This document shows, in pieces, positions 52,407-61,681 of a stretch of 64,000 nucleotides of DNA. Under the pieces are notes generated by a model. It was given only the letters and a program-made list of their open reading frames with translations, had not been told where the DNA came from and made no database searches. Location: assembly GCA_009711705.1 (NCBI GenBank), contig VENG01000011.1, forward strand, positions 62,001 through 126,000, read 5' to 3'. Each line of letters starts with the position of its first letter. The stretch's first letter is position 1. The position numbers were made by a program, and so were the translations under genes. The stretch is from Bacillota bacterium. Lineage in GTDB: Bacteria; Bacillota; Desulfotomaculia; Desulfotomaculales; VENG01.

Positions 52407-53711
52407 TCAGTCTATATATTCAATGATCAGAGGAGTTTTTTTAGGCGACTGTGCTGAAAACTTGTAAGACATAGTTAGAAGTCTTTCTGCCTCAGGGAGC
52501 ATTTTAGTATCATTTACATGCAAATGTGCCAAGGTTTCTCCCTTATGCACATTATCCCCCAATTTCTTTTCCAATACTATACCAACCGCCGGGTCTATGG
52601 AATCTTCCTTGGCGTGCCGGCCGGCACCCAGCAGCATAGCAGACCTGCCTACAGATTCGGCATCAATGGCTGAAATATAACCGCTTTCCGGTGATTTAAT
52701 CTGGTGAATATTATCTGCGCGCGGCAGGTTATCGAGATTGTTTAAGGCCGCTACATCTCCTCCCTGGAATTTAACCATTTCTGCAAACTTTTGCATGGCT
52801 TTCCCACTGGCAAGCAGATTTTGCAAGAGTTCACAGGCATCATCAGATGAGGTGGTTATCCCCCCGGCCACCAGCATGCGGCTGCCTAGTTCCAGGCATA
52901 AATGGTGTAAATCATGGGGGCCGTTATTATTTAGAGTTTTTATAGCCTCCCGCACTTCTAAAGCATTGCCCACTGTATTACCTAGCGGCTGATCCATGTT
53001 GGTTATCACAGCAGTGGTCTTCCTCCCCACCGCCCTGCCTATTTCCACCATAGACCGGGCCAGTGCCCTGGCGTCCGCCAGTGTACGCATGAAAGCACCA
53101 CTACCAACCTTTACATCTAAAACAATGGCGTCAGCTCCAGAAGCAATTTTTTTACTCATTACACTGGAGGCAATAAGAGGTATGCTATCCACGGTGGCTG
53201 TTACGTCCCGCAAAGCATAGAGTTTTTTATCCGCCGGGGCAAGGTGACCTGTTTGGGATGCCACCGCTACCTTTATATCCTTTACTTGTTTCAGAAACTT
53301 ATTAGTGGGTACAGAAACGTTAAACCCCGGTATTGATTCCAGCTTATCAATCGTACCACCGGTATGACCTAACCCCCGACCGCTCATTTTTGCCACCGGT
53401 ACCCCGGATGCCGCTACTAGTGGTGCCAGGATTAAGGTGGTTTTGTCACCAACCCCGCCGGTGCTGTGCTTATCCACTTTTATTCCCGGAATGGATGATA
53501 GATCTACCATATCGCCGGATTTTACCATAGCCATGGTCAGGTTAGATGTTTCCATTGGCGTTAAGCCCTTAAAAAAGACAGCCATTAAAAACGCGGCAAC
53601 CTGATAATCAGAAATCTCATCATTTGTATACCCCTGAATGAGATAGTTTATTTCCGCCTCAGTAAGTTCATGGCCTGAGCGTTTTTTTACAATAAGGTTA
53701 TACATGCGCAT
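52407..53711 (-). CDS. pdp: Pyrimidine-nucleoside phosphorylase
   Basis: Cleaves uridine and thymidine-type nucleosides with phosphate to base and (deoxy)ribose-1-phosphate. The 434 residues show VDKHSTGGVGDKTTL (phosphate site, near 79-93), SGRGLGHTGGTIDKLESIPG, and a C-terminal biotinyl-like domain (PAVGIVLEKKLGDNVHKGE). It works with DeoB, encoded 50 bases upstream, which interconverts pentose-1- and pentose-5-phosphates. Confidence 0.95.
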   Translation of the reverse strand: MRMYNLIVKKRSGHELTEAEINYLIQGYTNDEISDYQVAAFLMAVFFKGLTPMETSNLTMAMVKSGDMVDLSSIPGIKVDKHSTGGVGDKTTLILAPLVAASGVPVAKMSGRGLGHTGGTIDKLESIPGFNVSVPTNKFLKQVKDIKVAVASQTGHLAPADKKLYALRDVTATVDSIPLIASSVMSKKIASGADAIVLDVKVGSGAFMRTLADARALARSMVEIGRAVGRKTTAVITNMDQPLGNTVGNALEVREAIKTLNNNGPHDLHHLCLELGSRMLVAGGITTSSDDACELLQNLLASGKAMQKFAEMVKFQGGDVAALNNLDNLPRADNIHQIKSPESGYISAIDAESVGRSAMLLGAGRHAKEDSIDPAVGIVLEKKLGDNVHKGETLAHLHVNDTKMLPEAERLLTMSYKFSAQSPKKTPLIIEYID

Positions 53712-53762
53712 GTAGATATTCTCGCCCCTTTATATGACTAACGATTAATGTCAGGAGTTCTG

Positions 53763-54947
53763 TTAGTTTAAAATTTGTGAAGCAAAGCTTGTTCCTTTAT
53801 CCCAGGATAGGCCGAATATTTCAGCAATAGTTGCAGCCACGTCAGTAAAGGATTGACGGGTTCCCAGGTTGGTTTCTGCTGCCACAGCTTTTCCGTAAAC
53901 AAGCAAGGGCACATATTCCCGGGAGTGGTCAGTACTGGGCGTGGTCGGATCACACCCGTGATCCGCCGTTAAAATCAGAATTTCATCTTCGCGAACTGCA
54001 CTTAATATCTCCGGCAGTCTATGGTCAAAAGCCTGTAGAGCATCTGCATAACCCTGCGGGTTGTTACGGTGACCGTAAAGGGAATCAAAATCCACCAGAT
54101 TGGTAAATATCAATCCTTTACTGTTCATATCACGCATTAGTTTTAAAGTATGATCCACCCCGTCCATATTTCCGGTAGTATGAACAGAACGAGAAATGCC
54201 TTCGCCGGCAAAAATGTCATTTATTTTACCTACTGCCGCCACATCCAGGCCTTTATCCTGCAGCAAGTTCAATATGGTTGGAGCAATCGGTTTAAGAGAA
54301 TAGTCATGTCGATTGGCAGTACGTTTAAATGCTCCGGGCTGCCCCACAAACGGTCTTGCGATAACCCTCCCTACTGCGTGTTCTCCTGTCAGTATGTTGC
54401 GGGCTTCCAGACACATGGAATAAATTTGGTCCAGGGGAATTATATCTTCATGAGCAGCAATTTGAAAAACACTGTCGGCAGAAGTGTATACAATGGGTTT
54501 TCCAGTCTTTACATGTTCCTTCCCCAGTGCTTCAATGATTTGGGTGCCCGAGGCCATGGTGTTACCCAAAACTTCTCTTCCTATATTTTGTTCAAAGGGT
54601 TTGATGACATCCGGTGGAAAACCGTTAGGGTATACAGGGAAAGGAGAGCAAAGTAGAATTCCGGCTAGTTCCCAGTGTCCGGTGGTGGTATCTTTACCTG
54701 CAGACTGTTCTGCCATTTTCCCGTAGGCGGCCGCAGGCTTTTGGACAGGAGGTACTCCAGTAATCTCTTCGATATTGCCGAGGCCCAATCGTGCCAGGTT
54801 AGGCAACTCCAGCCCGCCAACTGCTCGGGCACAATTGGCCAGAGTGTTACTGCCACTGTCATTGTATTGCGCGGCATCAGGCAGTTCACCTATGCCCACA
54901 CTGTCCATAACAATTACCGTTACACGGTTTATTATTTTTGTATTCAT
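53763..54947 (-). CDS. deoB: Phosphopentomutase
   Basis: An alkaline-phosphatase-fold mutase converting (deoxy)ribose-1-phosphate to the 5-phosphate, 394 residues. Metal ligands are in [13 protein letters not shown] (near 11-23), [10 protein letters not shown] and [14 protein letters not shown]; the phosphorylated Thr is in KDTTTGHWE. The ATG at 54947 is used: the GTG nine bases upstream sits next to the GGAG site. It follows xerD by about 40 bases. The xerD-deoB-pdp order is common in Firmicutes. Confidence 0.96.
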   Translation of the reverse strand: MNTKIINRVTVIVMDSVGIGELPDAAQYNDSGSNTLANCARAVGGLELPNLARLGLGNIEEITGVPPVQKPAAAYGKMAEQSAGKDTTTGHWELAGILLCSPFPVYPNGFPPDVIKPFEQNIGREVLGNTMASGTQIIEALGKEHVKTGKPIVYTSADSVFQIAAHEDIIPLDQIYSMCLEARNILTGEHAVGRVIARPFVGQPGAFKRTANRHDYSLKPIAPTILNLLQDKGLDVAAVGKINDIFAGEGISRSVHTTGNMDGVDHTLKLMRDMNSKGLIFTNLVDFDSLYGHRNNPQGYADALQAFDHRLPEILSAVREDEILILTADHGCDPTTPSTDHSREYVPLLVYGKAVAAETNLGTRQSFTDVAATIAEIFGLSWDKGTSFASQILN

Positions 54948-54984
54948 GTTTGTCACGCTCCGAAAGAAAGTGATTTTTATGTAT

Positions 54985-55872
54985 TTAGGCCCTTGGATGA
55001 GTCTTTTTATACATTTCTTTTAGGCCGGTATTGGTTAGATGGGTATATATTTGTGTAGTGGTTATGTCGGCATGCCCAAGCATTTCTTGGACTGCCCGCA
55101 GGTCTGCACCGTTCTCCAGCAAATGGGTGGCAAAGGAATGACGTAAAGTGTGGGGAGTAATTGTTTTTTTTATATCGCCTTTCTGGGCGTACTTTTTTAA
55201 AATCTTCCAAAAGCCCTGGCGGGTGAGTCGCTTACCGTGATGATTAACAAATAAAGCTTTATTGGGCCTTCCCCGGGTCAATTTTGCCCTGGCCCGGGCC
55301 AGATATGCTGACACACTTTTAATGGCCATACTGCCGATGGGAATAATTCTTTCTTTATTTCCTTTGCCCACGCACTTTACAAAGCCGTGTTCAAGGTTTA
55401 CATGGTTTGTTTCTAACCAGATAAGCTCAGAAACCCTTAGGCCTGATGCATAAATTAATTCCAACATCGCCTTATCCCTCAAACCTGCCGGCTTTATGGT
55501 CATGGGCAGGTTCAATAACGTGTCCACTTCCTCCTTGGTAAGCACATTAGGGAGACGCTGTTTTAACCTTGGAGTATCAAAATTTGCAGTGGGGTCATTA
55601 TCAATTACAGATTCATTTAACAAAAAGCGGCAAAAAGCCCTGATTGATGCCAGGTGACGGGAGACAGTGGAAGGAGTCCTCCCCTGACGTCTTGTATGCA
55701 ATAAGTAAACAGATACCGAGGATGGGGTTAGAACTTGTTCCATAGTGATATTTGCCTCACGACAGTATTTAAAAAATTGCTCAATATCGTTCCGATAAGA
55801 AACTAATGTGTTAATAGACAGCCCCCTTTCCACAGCGAGATAATCCAGAAATGAATCCAGATATTTATCCAA
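54985..55872 (-). CDS. xerD: Tyrosine recombinase XerD
   Basis: Resolves chromosome dimers at dif with XerC. The protein has 295 residues. The N-terminal SAM-like core-binding domain (about 1-90) precedes a catalytic domain with ASGLRVSEL (first Arg, near 146), [15 protein letters not shown] (His-x-x-Arg), [13 protein letters not shown] (final His and nucleophile Tyr). All catalytic residues are kept. It follows the DUF4227-like gene by about 90 bases. Confidence 0.96.
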   Translation of the reverse strand: MDKYLDSFLDYLAVERGLSINTLVSYRNDIEQFFKYCREANITMEQVLTPSSVSVYLLHTRRQGRTPSTVSRHLASIRAFCRFLLNESVIDNDPTANFDTPRLKQRLPNVLTKEEVDTLLNLPMTIKPAGLRDKAMLELIYASGLRVSELIWLETNHVNLEHGFVKCVGKGNKERIIPIGSMAIKSVSAYLARARAKLTRGRPNKALFVNHHGKRLTRQGFWKILKKYAQKGDIKKTITPHTLRHSFATHLLENGADLRAVQEMLGHADITTTQIYTHLTNTGLKEMYKKTHPRA

Positions 55873-55963
55873 CGCAGATCCCTCCTGGGATTAATAACCA
55901 TAACCATTTTTGCGTCTATATTCCACTTTATAAAAGGCATTTCCTTTAAATCTCAGTAAGAAA

Positions 55964-56197
55964 CTATAAAAAAAGATTTCGTGCCTTGTGGTCAGGCTCA
56001 AAATCTTTTTTCAGTGACGCATCTACGCGCATCGGTTTTCCGCTTGGATCATCATGCTGCCAATGTCCGGGCAATTCGCTATTCATGACAGCGGTGTAAA
56101 TTTGAAGCACCAGGATAAATAATATGGATAAGAATAATAGAACACGAAAGAAAAGCATCACTTTATCACGTATGCGAGTAATAAAAACAACAAACAC
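55964..56197 (-). CDS. DUF4227 (YqzK-like) small membrane protein
   Basis: A protein of about 77 residues with a single membrane segment (about 14-36) and an external tail. HWQHDDPSGKPMRV resembles the conserved tail of YqzK/DUF4227, and in Bacillus yqzK also lies beside xerD. The GTG at 56197 has AAGGTGGG seven bases upstream. The function is unknown. It is 15 bases after spoIIM. Confidence 0.65.
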   Translation of the reverse strand: MFVVFITRIRDKVMLFFRVLLFLSILFILVLQIYTAVMNSELPGHWQHDDPSGKPMRVDASLKKDFEPDHKARNLFL

Positions 56198-56212
56198 AAT
56201 AAATCCCACCTT

Positions 56213-56869
56213 TTAAAAAGGTACACTCCAGCCACCGGTTAAAAGTGACGAAGCCATACGTGTAAGCCACGGGCTTACGTAGGTTTCGATGACGGCAGCA
56301 CCGGAAAAGGCAATTGCGGTTATCAGCATTATCCCTAAGTAACCACAAAAATTAGGTAGTACAGGTATCTGTGTGTTAAAAAATCTCTTTAATAAGATTA
56401 GAGCAAATGACAAGGCCGCTGCGCTGGAAATAAAAAGCGCGGGAATGAGGAGTAAATTATGAGGTGTAATGGCAGTAAGAGCTAATAATGTCCCTGTTTC
56501 TGCCCTATGTCCGGCCAGAAAGCTTATGGAAAATCCAATGGTAAAACCTCTCATAAAGACCATGAATAATATGGCCGGAATACCAATGATGGTAAGACCG
56601 AGCACTAATATTACTACCCAAGTAATTAAATTATCAGTTAAAGATTCTTGCAGGATGCTATAAGCATTGCTATGTAGCGCCGGAACATTAGCCAGAAATT
56701 TATCAATAGCTTGTGTCAAAAGCGTTACATTTTCCGCCGACAATGCATTTACCCCCAGAGTACCAAAAAATACCCCCAGAGCAAATAACATTATAATCAC
56801 GAGAAAAAGGGGCCAGCTGTGCCCTACCGCAGAAAGAAGAATTTGTTGCAGCTTATTACGCTCCTGCAT
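56213..56869 (-). CDS. spoIIM: Stage II sporulation protein M
   Basis: The membrane scaffold of the SpoIID-M-P engulfment complex, 218 residues and five to six hydrophobic segments. LFALGVFFGTLGVNALS and FMRGFTIGFSISFL, with HRAETGTLLALTAITPHNLLL, are typical. The ATG at 56869 is chosen because GGAGG lies nine bases upstream. It is downstream of copy 2 of the palindrome/hairpin element. spoIIP lies 50 kb away. Confidence 0.93.
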   Translation of the reverse strand: MQERNKLQQILLSAVGHSWPLFLVIIMLFALGVFFGTLGVNALSAENVTLLTQAIDKFLANVPALHSNAYSILQESLTDNLITWVVILVLGLTIIGIPAILFMVFMRGFTIGFSISFLAGHRAETGTLLALTAITPHNLLLIPALFISSAAALSFALILLKRFFNTQIPVLPNFCGYLGIMLITAIAFSGAAVIETYVSPWLTRMASSLLTGGWSVPF

Positions 56870-56962
56870 AAGGTTAGCCCTCCCCATTGTCAAAGCTTGA
56901 AAGCGACTGTAAAGACCTGTCCATATAATGTTTATGTACCAACGGTGGTATTATGCAAGAAA

Positions 56963-57002
56963 AAAAAGCGCGCTAAATCAGTTCCCTTAAGGCGCGCTTT
57001 TT
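56963..57002 (-). repeat. Conserved hairpin of the two-copy element (copy 2)
   Basis: Stem AAAAAGCGCGC/GCGCGCTTTTT with loop TTAAGGGAACTGAT; the loop GGGAACTGATTTAG is identical to copy 1. The minus strand ends in eight T, a good terminator shape. spoIIM starts about 95 bases downstream. Confidence 0.75.
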
Positions 57003-57020
57003 CATACTTTACACCTTAGT

Positions 57021-57042
57021 CCTTGCCATATATATGGCAAGG
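57021..57042. repeat. 22-bp perfect palindrome of the two-copy element (copy 2)
   Basis: CCTTGCCATAT-ATATGGCAAGG is its own reverse complement over all 22 bases. Copy 1 is at 25045-25066. Between palindrome and hairpin lie 18-20 bases with an AAGG motif in both copies. Confidence 0.8.
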
Positions 57043-57058
57043 TATATTATCCTAAAGT

Positions 57059-57083
57059 AATAAAAAAGCCCGTATAAGGGCTT
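57059..57083 (-). terminator. Terminator before copy 2 of the element
   Basis: Stem AAGCCC/GGGCTT (57066-57071 with 57078-57083), then six T on the minus strand, 69 bases after the stop of the upstream gene. The element at 25 kb is preceded by a like terminator. Confidence 0.75.
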
Positions 57084-57151
57084 GATGTTGACAAGCAGCG
57101 TTTTCCAACCGCTTGCTTGATCTATTCATTCACTATGCGCAAAAGTCAGGT

Positions 57152-57817
57152 TTACCCCCACTGTTCCATAATCAGTTTTAATATGTATTCCGCGGCGAGA
57201 ATATCCTCCAGGGAATTGCCACTGGCGGCTACAACGGCAATGCCGGTATTGAGCTTTTTAGCCAGGGTAAGGGCTCTTTGGGCGGAATCTTTGGCCGGCC
57301 GCGTGCCTCGTTTAAACCGTGTACGGGCGACGGTACCGGTAATAACCGCGGGGGCTCCGGCAGTCATTGCTGCATCATAGGCAACGCCTCCGGTTCCGGT
57401 GGCTGCTATTACAACACGTCCGGAGACCTCGACCAGGCCGGGCGTTTCCGCTCCAAGGTTGGGTACTAAGGCTCCCATTCGGGCACCTGATTGCTGAATG
57501 CCTCTTCGCAACCCTGTAATATTCTGCTGCCTATCCTGATCACTCCCTATCCTGGGTTCGGCTACCACCACTATGTCCGTTCCCAGTTGCTGTGCTTTAC
57601 TACCTGCTATGTATCCGATATTTTCCGGATTGATTGATACGGGTGGGGTAGCATTGTCAGGGCTGGCACCGAACACCGATGCAGCACCCGCATCCATGAG
57701 TGCTTCTAGTGTAGTGGACATATCAATTATATCCACTATCATAACCACATAGCCCAGTTTTGCACTTTCAACTGCGCCGCTGGCGTTAGATGTAAGCATG
57801 ACAGCCGGTACGCTCAT
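57152..57817 (-). CDS. Conserved protein, possibly ComB-like phosphatase fold
   Basis: A soluble protein of 221 residues that I cannot name with certainty. VVMIVDIIDMSTTLEALMDAG faintly recalls the VIDVLRATST motif of ComB (2-phosphosulfolactate phosphatase). The C-terminal half has Gly/Ala-rich strands (VVIAATGTGGVAYDAA). The ATG at 57817 has GGAGG five bases upstream. It is divergent from a small plus-strand gene and is followed by a terminator. Confidence 0.7.
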   Translation of the reverse strand: MSVPAVMLTSNASGAVESAKLGYVVMIVDIIDMSTTLEALMDAGAASVFGASPDNATPPVSINPENIGYIAGSKAQQLGTDIVVVAEPRIGSDQDRQQNITGLRRGIQQSGARMGALVPNLGAETPGLVEVSGRVVIAATGTGGVAYDAAMTAGAPAVITGTVARTRFKRGTRPAKDSAQRALTLAKKLNTGIAVVAASGNSLEDILAAEYILKLIMEQWG

Positions 57818-57909
57818 AATTTCCTCCACAGGCAAAATATGTATGATAATTAACCAAACCAGCACATATAATTACAAAGCAATTCTAAGATGCATGGAAA
57901 GGGGTCTTT

Positions 57910-58041
57910 ATGATGCAAAAATGGGTATGTAAAGACGGTATTTATTTTTCTGGTAAAATGAAAGAGCTAACTGAGACATTGAAACAGTATGCGCTACAAT
58001 ATAATACCTTGGCCGAAATGATAAGGGGTACTATGAACTGA
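57910..58041 (+). CDS. Small protein of 43 residues
   Basis: A short plus-strand frame starting MMQKWVCKDGIYFSG and ending AEMIRGTMN. AAAGGGG lies five to six bases before the first ATG, and TATAAT at 57867-57872 could be a -10 box, though no -35 is clear. The sequence is mostly helical, with one Cys. It lies between a divergent minus-strand gene and the DUF3866 gene (convergent, ten bases apart). I do not recognise a family. Confidence 0.55.
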   Translation: MMQKWVCKDGIYFSGKMKELTETLKQYALQYNTLAEMIRGTMN

Positions 58042-58051
58042 TGTTAAACCA

Positions 58052-59134
58052 CTAAGGCAGTAGTTTACACGCCAGCACACCCGCTGCGGCAGTGGCCTCA
58101 AAGAACTGCGGGTCATCGGATAAACTTCTGCCCATGGTTTTTACATTGATTTCCTTTTCTCTAAGAACCTCAAGACCAGGGCTGCTATCGACCTCCAGCA
58201 CCTGGTGTTTGGTAGAAATGCCGGATTCTTTTAATTGTTTCAGTACTAACTCTTTCTTATTACCTGCAAACAGGGAAACGGGTATAGGTACGCTGCAGGG
58301 AGTGAGTGCCACTTTGCCCAGTGCCGTGCGACTATGGTGACTTAAGCCAAAATGTCTTTCCCTTTGGTCAGCAAAACTGATTCTGGGTATGGCCACTGCT
58401 TGTCCACCCAAGATGTTAACGGCATTAATTATCTCCCCCTGCTCGATGCCGGTAAAGCCAAATTGTGATGCCGTACCAACAATCCCGGGTCCCATAGTCA
58501 CAATAATTATATCCGCCCTGGCCACTGCCCTGGCGGCAAGCAAGGCAGAGTAAACGGTAACGGCCTCCAAATCTCCCCCGAAGGCGTGACCGCATGTAAT
58601 TGTTGTATGGATCAAATCTTTCTGCTTTAGCTCTTGTACAAGCTTGCTTAGTGGAAGAGGCAGTGCAGCACCATCAGTCATGACATAGGCAACCCGTGCC
58701 TTTCCTTTTTTTATTCCATAAATAGCTGCCGCTGCTGCTGCCAACATACTGTGTAATGTCCCCACAATGACCGGAGTACCTTGGAGGGAGACAGCTTGTG
58801 ACATTATTTGGAAATAGGGGCTTTCCTGTTCTTCCACAGCGAGCACTTTCACCTGGGACGGGCTGTACCGCAGTTTCATAATATGCCCTTCTACAGCGGC
58901 GTCCCTCTCGGGACGGGACATATTAGCCATAACAAAATGGTTGCCCCCTGTACCCAACTTCTTTACCACAGCGGTGGTATTAAGAAGTACCCTGTCATTC
59001 GGTTTAGCCGGCCCGGTAAGATTATCGTAATTAATTGCACGGGACGAGTTTCCGTCGATATTAACCTCTAATTCAGATATGCCATTAATTGTGCTTTGTA
59101 CAGATAATACTGTACCAATTTTGGTACTAATCAT
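58052..59134 (-). CDS. DUF3866 family protein
   Basis: A conserved protein of 360 residues. The N-terminal part (about 1-75) is a strand-rich barrel (TKIGTVLSVQS, GPAKPNDRVLLNTTAV). The rest is alpha/beta, with GTLHSMLAAAAAAIYGIKKG and AYVMTDGAALPLPLS near the centre and VTMGPGIVGTASQFGFTGIEQGE further on. The biochemical role is unknown. It follows the M20 peptidase by 15 bases, so the two are likely co-transcribed. Confidence 0.85.
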   Translation of the reverse strand: MISTKIGTVLSVQSTINGISELEVNIDGNSSRAINYDNLTGPAKPNDRVLLNTTAVVKKLGTGGNHFVMANMSRPERDAAVEGHIMKLRYSPSQVKVLAVEEQESPYFQIMSQAVSLQGTPVIVGTLHSMLAAAAAAIYGIKKGKARVAYVMTDGAALPLPLSKLVQELKQKDLIHTTITCGHAFGGDLEAVTVYSALLAARAVARADIIIVTMGPGIVGTASQFGFTGIEQGEIINAVNILGGQAVAIPRISFADQRERHFGLSHHSRTALGKVALTPCSVPIPVSLFAGNKKELVLKQLKESGISTKHQVLEVDSSPGLEVLREKEINVKTMGRSLSDDPQFFEATAAAGVLACKLLP

Positions 59135-59149
59135 AAATTTACTCCGAGA

Positions 59150-60280
59150 TTAATTGGATTTTAAGACTGCCGCTTTGAGGATAATTTTTGCTACAAACTC
59201 TGCATTTTTAACCAAGTTGGCCACTGTAATATATTCTTCCGTAGTATGTACTTTCTTCATACCGATACCCAAATTTACTGTAGGAAGGCCATATTGATTA
59301 AAGAAGTTTGCATCGCTGCCTCCACCGGTGGATGTTAGTTTGGGCTTTAGCCCCAATTCCTCGGCGGCCGAGCTTACCAATTTTACCACCGGCTCATTTT
59401 CAGCCAAATTCATATCAGGATAGATTGTTTCCACTCGAATATCCACCGTTGCGCCAGCCTGTGCTGCCGCCTCACGCAGGGCGGCACACATCGATTCTGT
59501 CTGCGCGGCCCTTTTTTCCGGGCTCATGCTTCTAGCTTCACCATGAACGGTAGTACTGTCGGGGACGATATTTATGGCTTTGCCCCCGGAAATGACACCT
59601 ACATTGGCAGTGGTCTCTTCATCTATTCTCCCCAGGCTCATCTTAGACACTGCCCTGGAGGCAACCTGAATGGCATTAATTCCGTCCTGTGGATTAATAC
59701 CGGCATGGGCCGCCCTGCCCTTGACGGTTGCGGTTAGTCTATCTTGAGAGGGGCCTTTAACAACAATATTACCCGGGTCTCCGTCAGAATCCAGTACTAT
59801 TCCCATATGCGCACCAATACGGTCAAATTCAATGTTACCGGATCCTACAAGTCCTCCTTCTTCCCAGATAGTAAGTACCACAACTACGTCGCCGTGGGCT
59901 GGCTGTTGTTCATTTATCACGCGCAGGGCTTCAAGGATGGCAGCAATACCTGCTTTGTCGTCTGCCCCTAAAATGGTTTCACCGCTAGAATAAATAGTAT
60001 TGTCAATGTTTACCGGCTGAATGTCGGTGCCCGGTTGCACCGTATCCATATGAGCACTGAGCATTAATATGGGTGCCTCGGGTACGTTACCCGGCAGGCG
60101 GGCAATTATGTTTCCTGCTTTGGTACCTGCCCTTTTTCCTGCATCGTCCTCATAAACAGATAAGCCCAGTTTTTGTAGTTTAAGCGCCAGTAAATCAGCA
60201 ATCTCCCTTTCATAACCGCTAATACTGTCTATCTTGACCAGTTCAAAGAACTCTGCAATCAGCCGATCTTGATTAACCAT
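59150..60280 (-). CDS. M20 family metallopeptidase (PepT-like)
   Basis: A zinc amino- or tripeptidase-like enzyme of 376 residues. Metal ligands appear in LSAHMDTVQPG (His, Asp), GADDKAGIAAI (bridging Asp) and WEEGGLVGS (catalytic Glu pair). The lid domain (about 180-290) includes AHAGINPQDGINAI. GGGSDANFF is near the C-terminus. The ATG at 60280 has GGAGG eight bases upstream. It lies after the Kor operon terminator and before DUF3866. Confidence 0.9.
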   Translation of the reverse strand: MVNQDRLIAEFFELVKIDSISGYEREIADLLALKLQKLGLSVYEDDAGKRAGTKAGNIIARLPGNVPEAPILMLSAHMDTVQPGTDIQPVNIDNTIYSSGETILGADDKAGIAAILEALRVINEQQPAHGDVVVVLTIWEEGGLVGSGNIEFDRIGAHMGIVLDSDGDPGNIVVKGPSQDRLTATVKGRAAHAGINPQDGINAIQVASRAVSKMSLGRIDEETTANVGVISGGKAINIVPDSTTVHGEARSMSPEKRAAQTESMCAALREAAAQAGATVDIRVETIYPDMNLAENEPVVKLVSSAAEELGLKPKLTSTGGGSDANFFNQYGLPTVNLGIGMKKVHTTEEYITVANLVKNAEFVAKIILKAAVLKSN

Positions 60281-60293
60281 ACCAGTCACCTCC

Positions 60294-60338
60294 GTAAAAC
60301 AAACCACCAGCTGGCATAATGCGGTCATGGCTGGTGGT
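60294..60338 (-). terminator. Terminator after the Kor operon
   Basis: Stem ACCACCAGC/GCTGGTGGT (60303-60311 with 60330-60338), followed by TTGTTTT on the minus strand, 30 bases after the gamma-subunit stop. Confidence 0.75.
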
Positions 60339-60368
60339 CTTGTTCTCTATCTACTTATATCTGTGGTT

Positions 60369-60935
60369 TTACGATACGTTTGACGTCTTTTCCCCGGCGT
60401 TTTTAGCCAGTTGCATGCCTTTTTCAAGGGCTTCACGGTTAATGTCTATAAGGTTATGACGTCTTGGCGGGAGGACTTTCTTTAGGGACTCTACTACCAT
60501 ATCCAAGGAGACTACACCAGTCATTTCGATTAAAGAGCCCAAAATAATATTGTTGGCAACTTTTGCATTACCCATTTCCTCTGCCAGGTCATTGGCGGGT
60601 ACATAAATAGTCTTTACGTCTTCCCGCTGTACCTTAATATCGATTAAAGAACTGTTTACCATTATTATACCCGCAGGTGATACGCATGATTCAAATTTTT
60701 CCAATGAAGGTCTGTTCATAGCTATGAGTACCGTGGGCTCACTCACTACCGGGGAACTGATGGGAGTATTCGAAACAGTAACTCCACAGTTGGCAGTTCC
60801 TCCACGCATCTCAGGACCGTAGGAAGGGATCCAGGCAACATATTTATTTTCCAACATGCCGGAGTAGGCTAAGAGCTGTCCGGTTGATAGAACGCCCTGA
60901 CCACCGAATCCGGCGATAAGAATACTCTCAAGCAT
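60369..60935 (-). CDS. korC: 2-oxoacid:ferredoxin oxidoreductase, gamma subunit
   Basis: Subunit of a CoA-dependent 2-oxoacid oxidoreductase, 188 residues. LIAGFGGQGVLSTGQLLAY at 6-24 and YGPEMRGGTANCGV near 39-52 are family marks. With the alpha, beta and ferredoxin subunits it oxidises a 2-oxoacid to acyl-CoA and reduces ferredoxin. Start ATG with GGAGG. It follows the beta subunit by two bases. Confidence 0.93.
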   Translation of the reverse strand: MLESILIAGFGGQGVLSTGQLLAYSGMLENKYVAWIPSYGPEMRGGTANCGVTVSNTPISSPVVSEPTVLIAMNRPSLEKFESCVSPAGIIMVNSSLIDIKVQREDVKTIYVPANDLAEEMGNAKVANNIILGSLIEMTGVVSLDMVVESLKKVLPPRRHNLIDINREALEKGMQLAKNAGEKTSNVS

Positions 60936-60937
60936 AA

Positions 60938-61681
60938 TTACACCTCCGACGGTACTTTAAATTCCCCTAAAGGATAGTACGGTATCATATCAGACTCCAC
61001 CCATTTAACAGCCTCTTTAGGAGACATTCCCCAGTTAGTTGGACAAGATGAGAGAACTTCAACCATCGTAAAACCCACTCCGGCTATTTGCATCTCAAAG
61101 GCTTTCTTAATCGATTTTTTGGCCTTGTTTATATTTTTAGGATCATGCACCGAAACTCTGCTGACATATGATGCCCCGTCCAATGTGCTAAGCATTTCGG
61201 ACATCCTGATAGGAAAGCCATTGCTGTTAGCCTCTCTACCAAAGGGAGTGGTTGTAGTCTTTTGACCCATCAGGGTGGTGGGAGCCATTTGTCCTCCGGT
61301 CATGGCATAAATAGCATTGTTGACAAAAATAACCGTAATCTTTTCTCCCCTGGCGGCAGCATGAACAATTTCCGCGGTCCCGATGGCAGCCAGGTCTCCA
61401 TCACCTTGATAGGTAAAAACAACCCCGTCAGGGACAACTCTTTTGATGCCGGTGGCAACTGCCGGTGCCCTGCCGTGGGAACCCTGGTACATATCAAAGT
61501 CAAAATACTGGTATGTGAAAACTGAACATCCCACCGGGGCCACACCAATGGCCCGGTCTCTAACATCCAATTCATCAATTGCCTCGGCAACCAGCCTGTG
61601 AATGATACCATGGGTACATCCGGGGCAATAATGCATGGGTATATCTTGTAATGATTTGGGACGAGTAAATACTTTGTTCAT
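60938..61681 (-). CDS. korB: 2-oxoacid:ferredoxin oxidoreductase, beta (TPP) subunit
   Basis: Thiamine-diphosphate-binding subunit of 247 residues. [14 protein letters not shown] near 17-30 provides an early contact, and [12 protein letters not shown] near 94-105 begins the TPP/Mg motif, closed by [16 protein letters not shown]. The substrate (2-oxoglutarate, branched-chain oxoacid or another) cannot be told from this subunit. It overlaps the alpha gene by one base. Confidence 0.93.
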   Translation of the reverse strand: MNKVFTRPKSLQDIPMHYCPGCTHGIIHRLVAEAIDELDVRDRAIGVAPVGCSVFTYQYFDFDMYQGSHGRAPAVATGIKRVVPDGVVFTYQGDGDLAAIGTAEIVHAAARGEKITVIFVNNAIYAMTGGQMAPTTLMGQKTTTTPFGREANSNGFPIRMSEMLSTLDGASYVSRVSVHDPKNINKAKKSIKKAFEMQIAGVGFTMVEVLSSCPTNWGMSPKEAVKWVESDMIPYYPLGEFKVPSEV

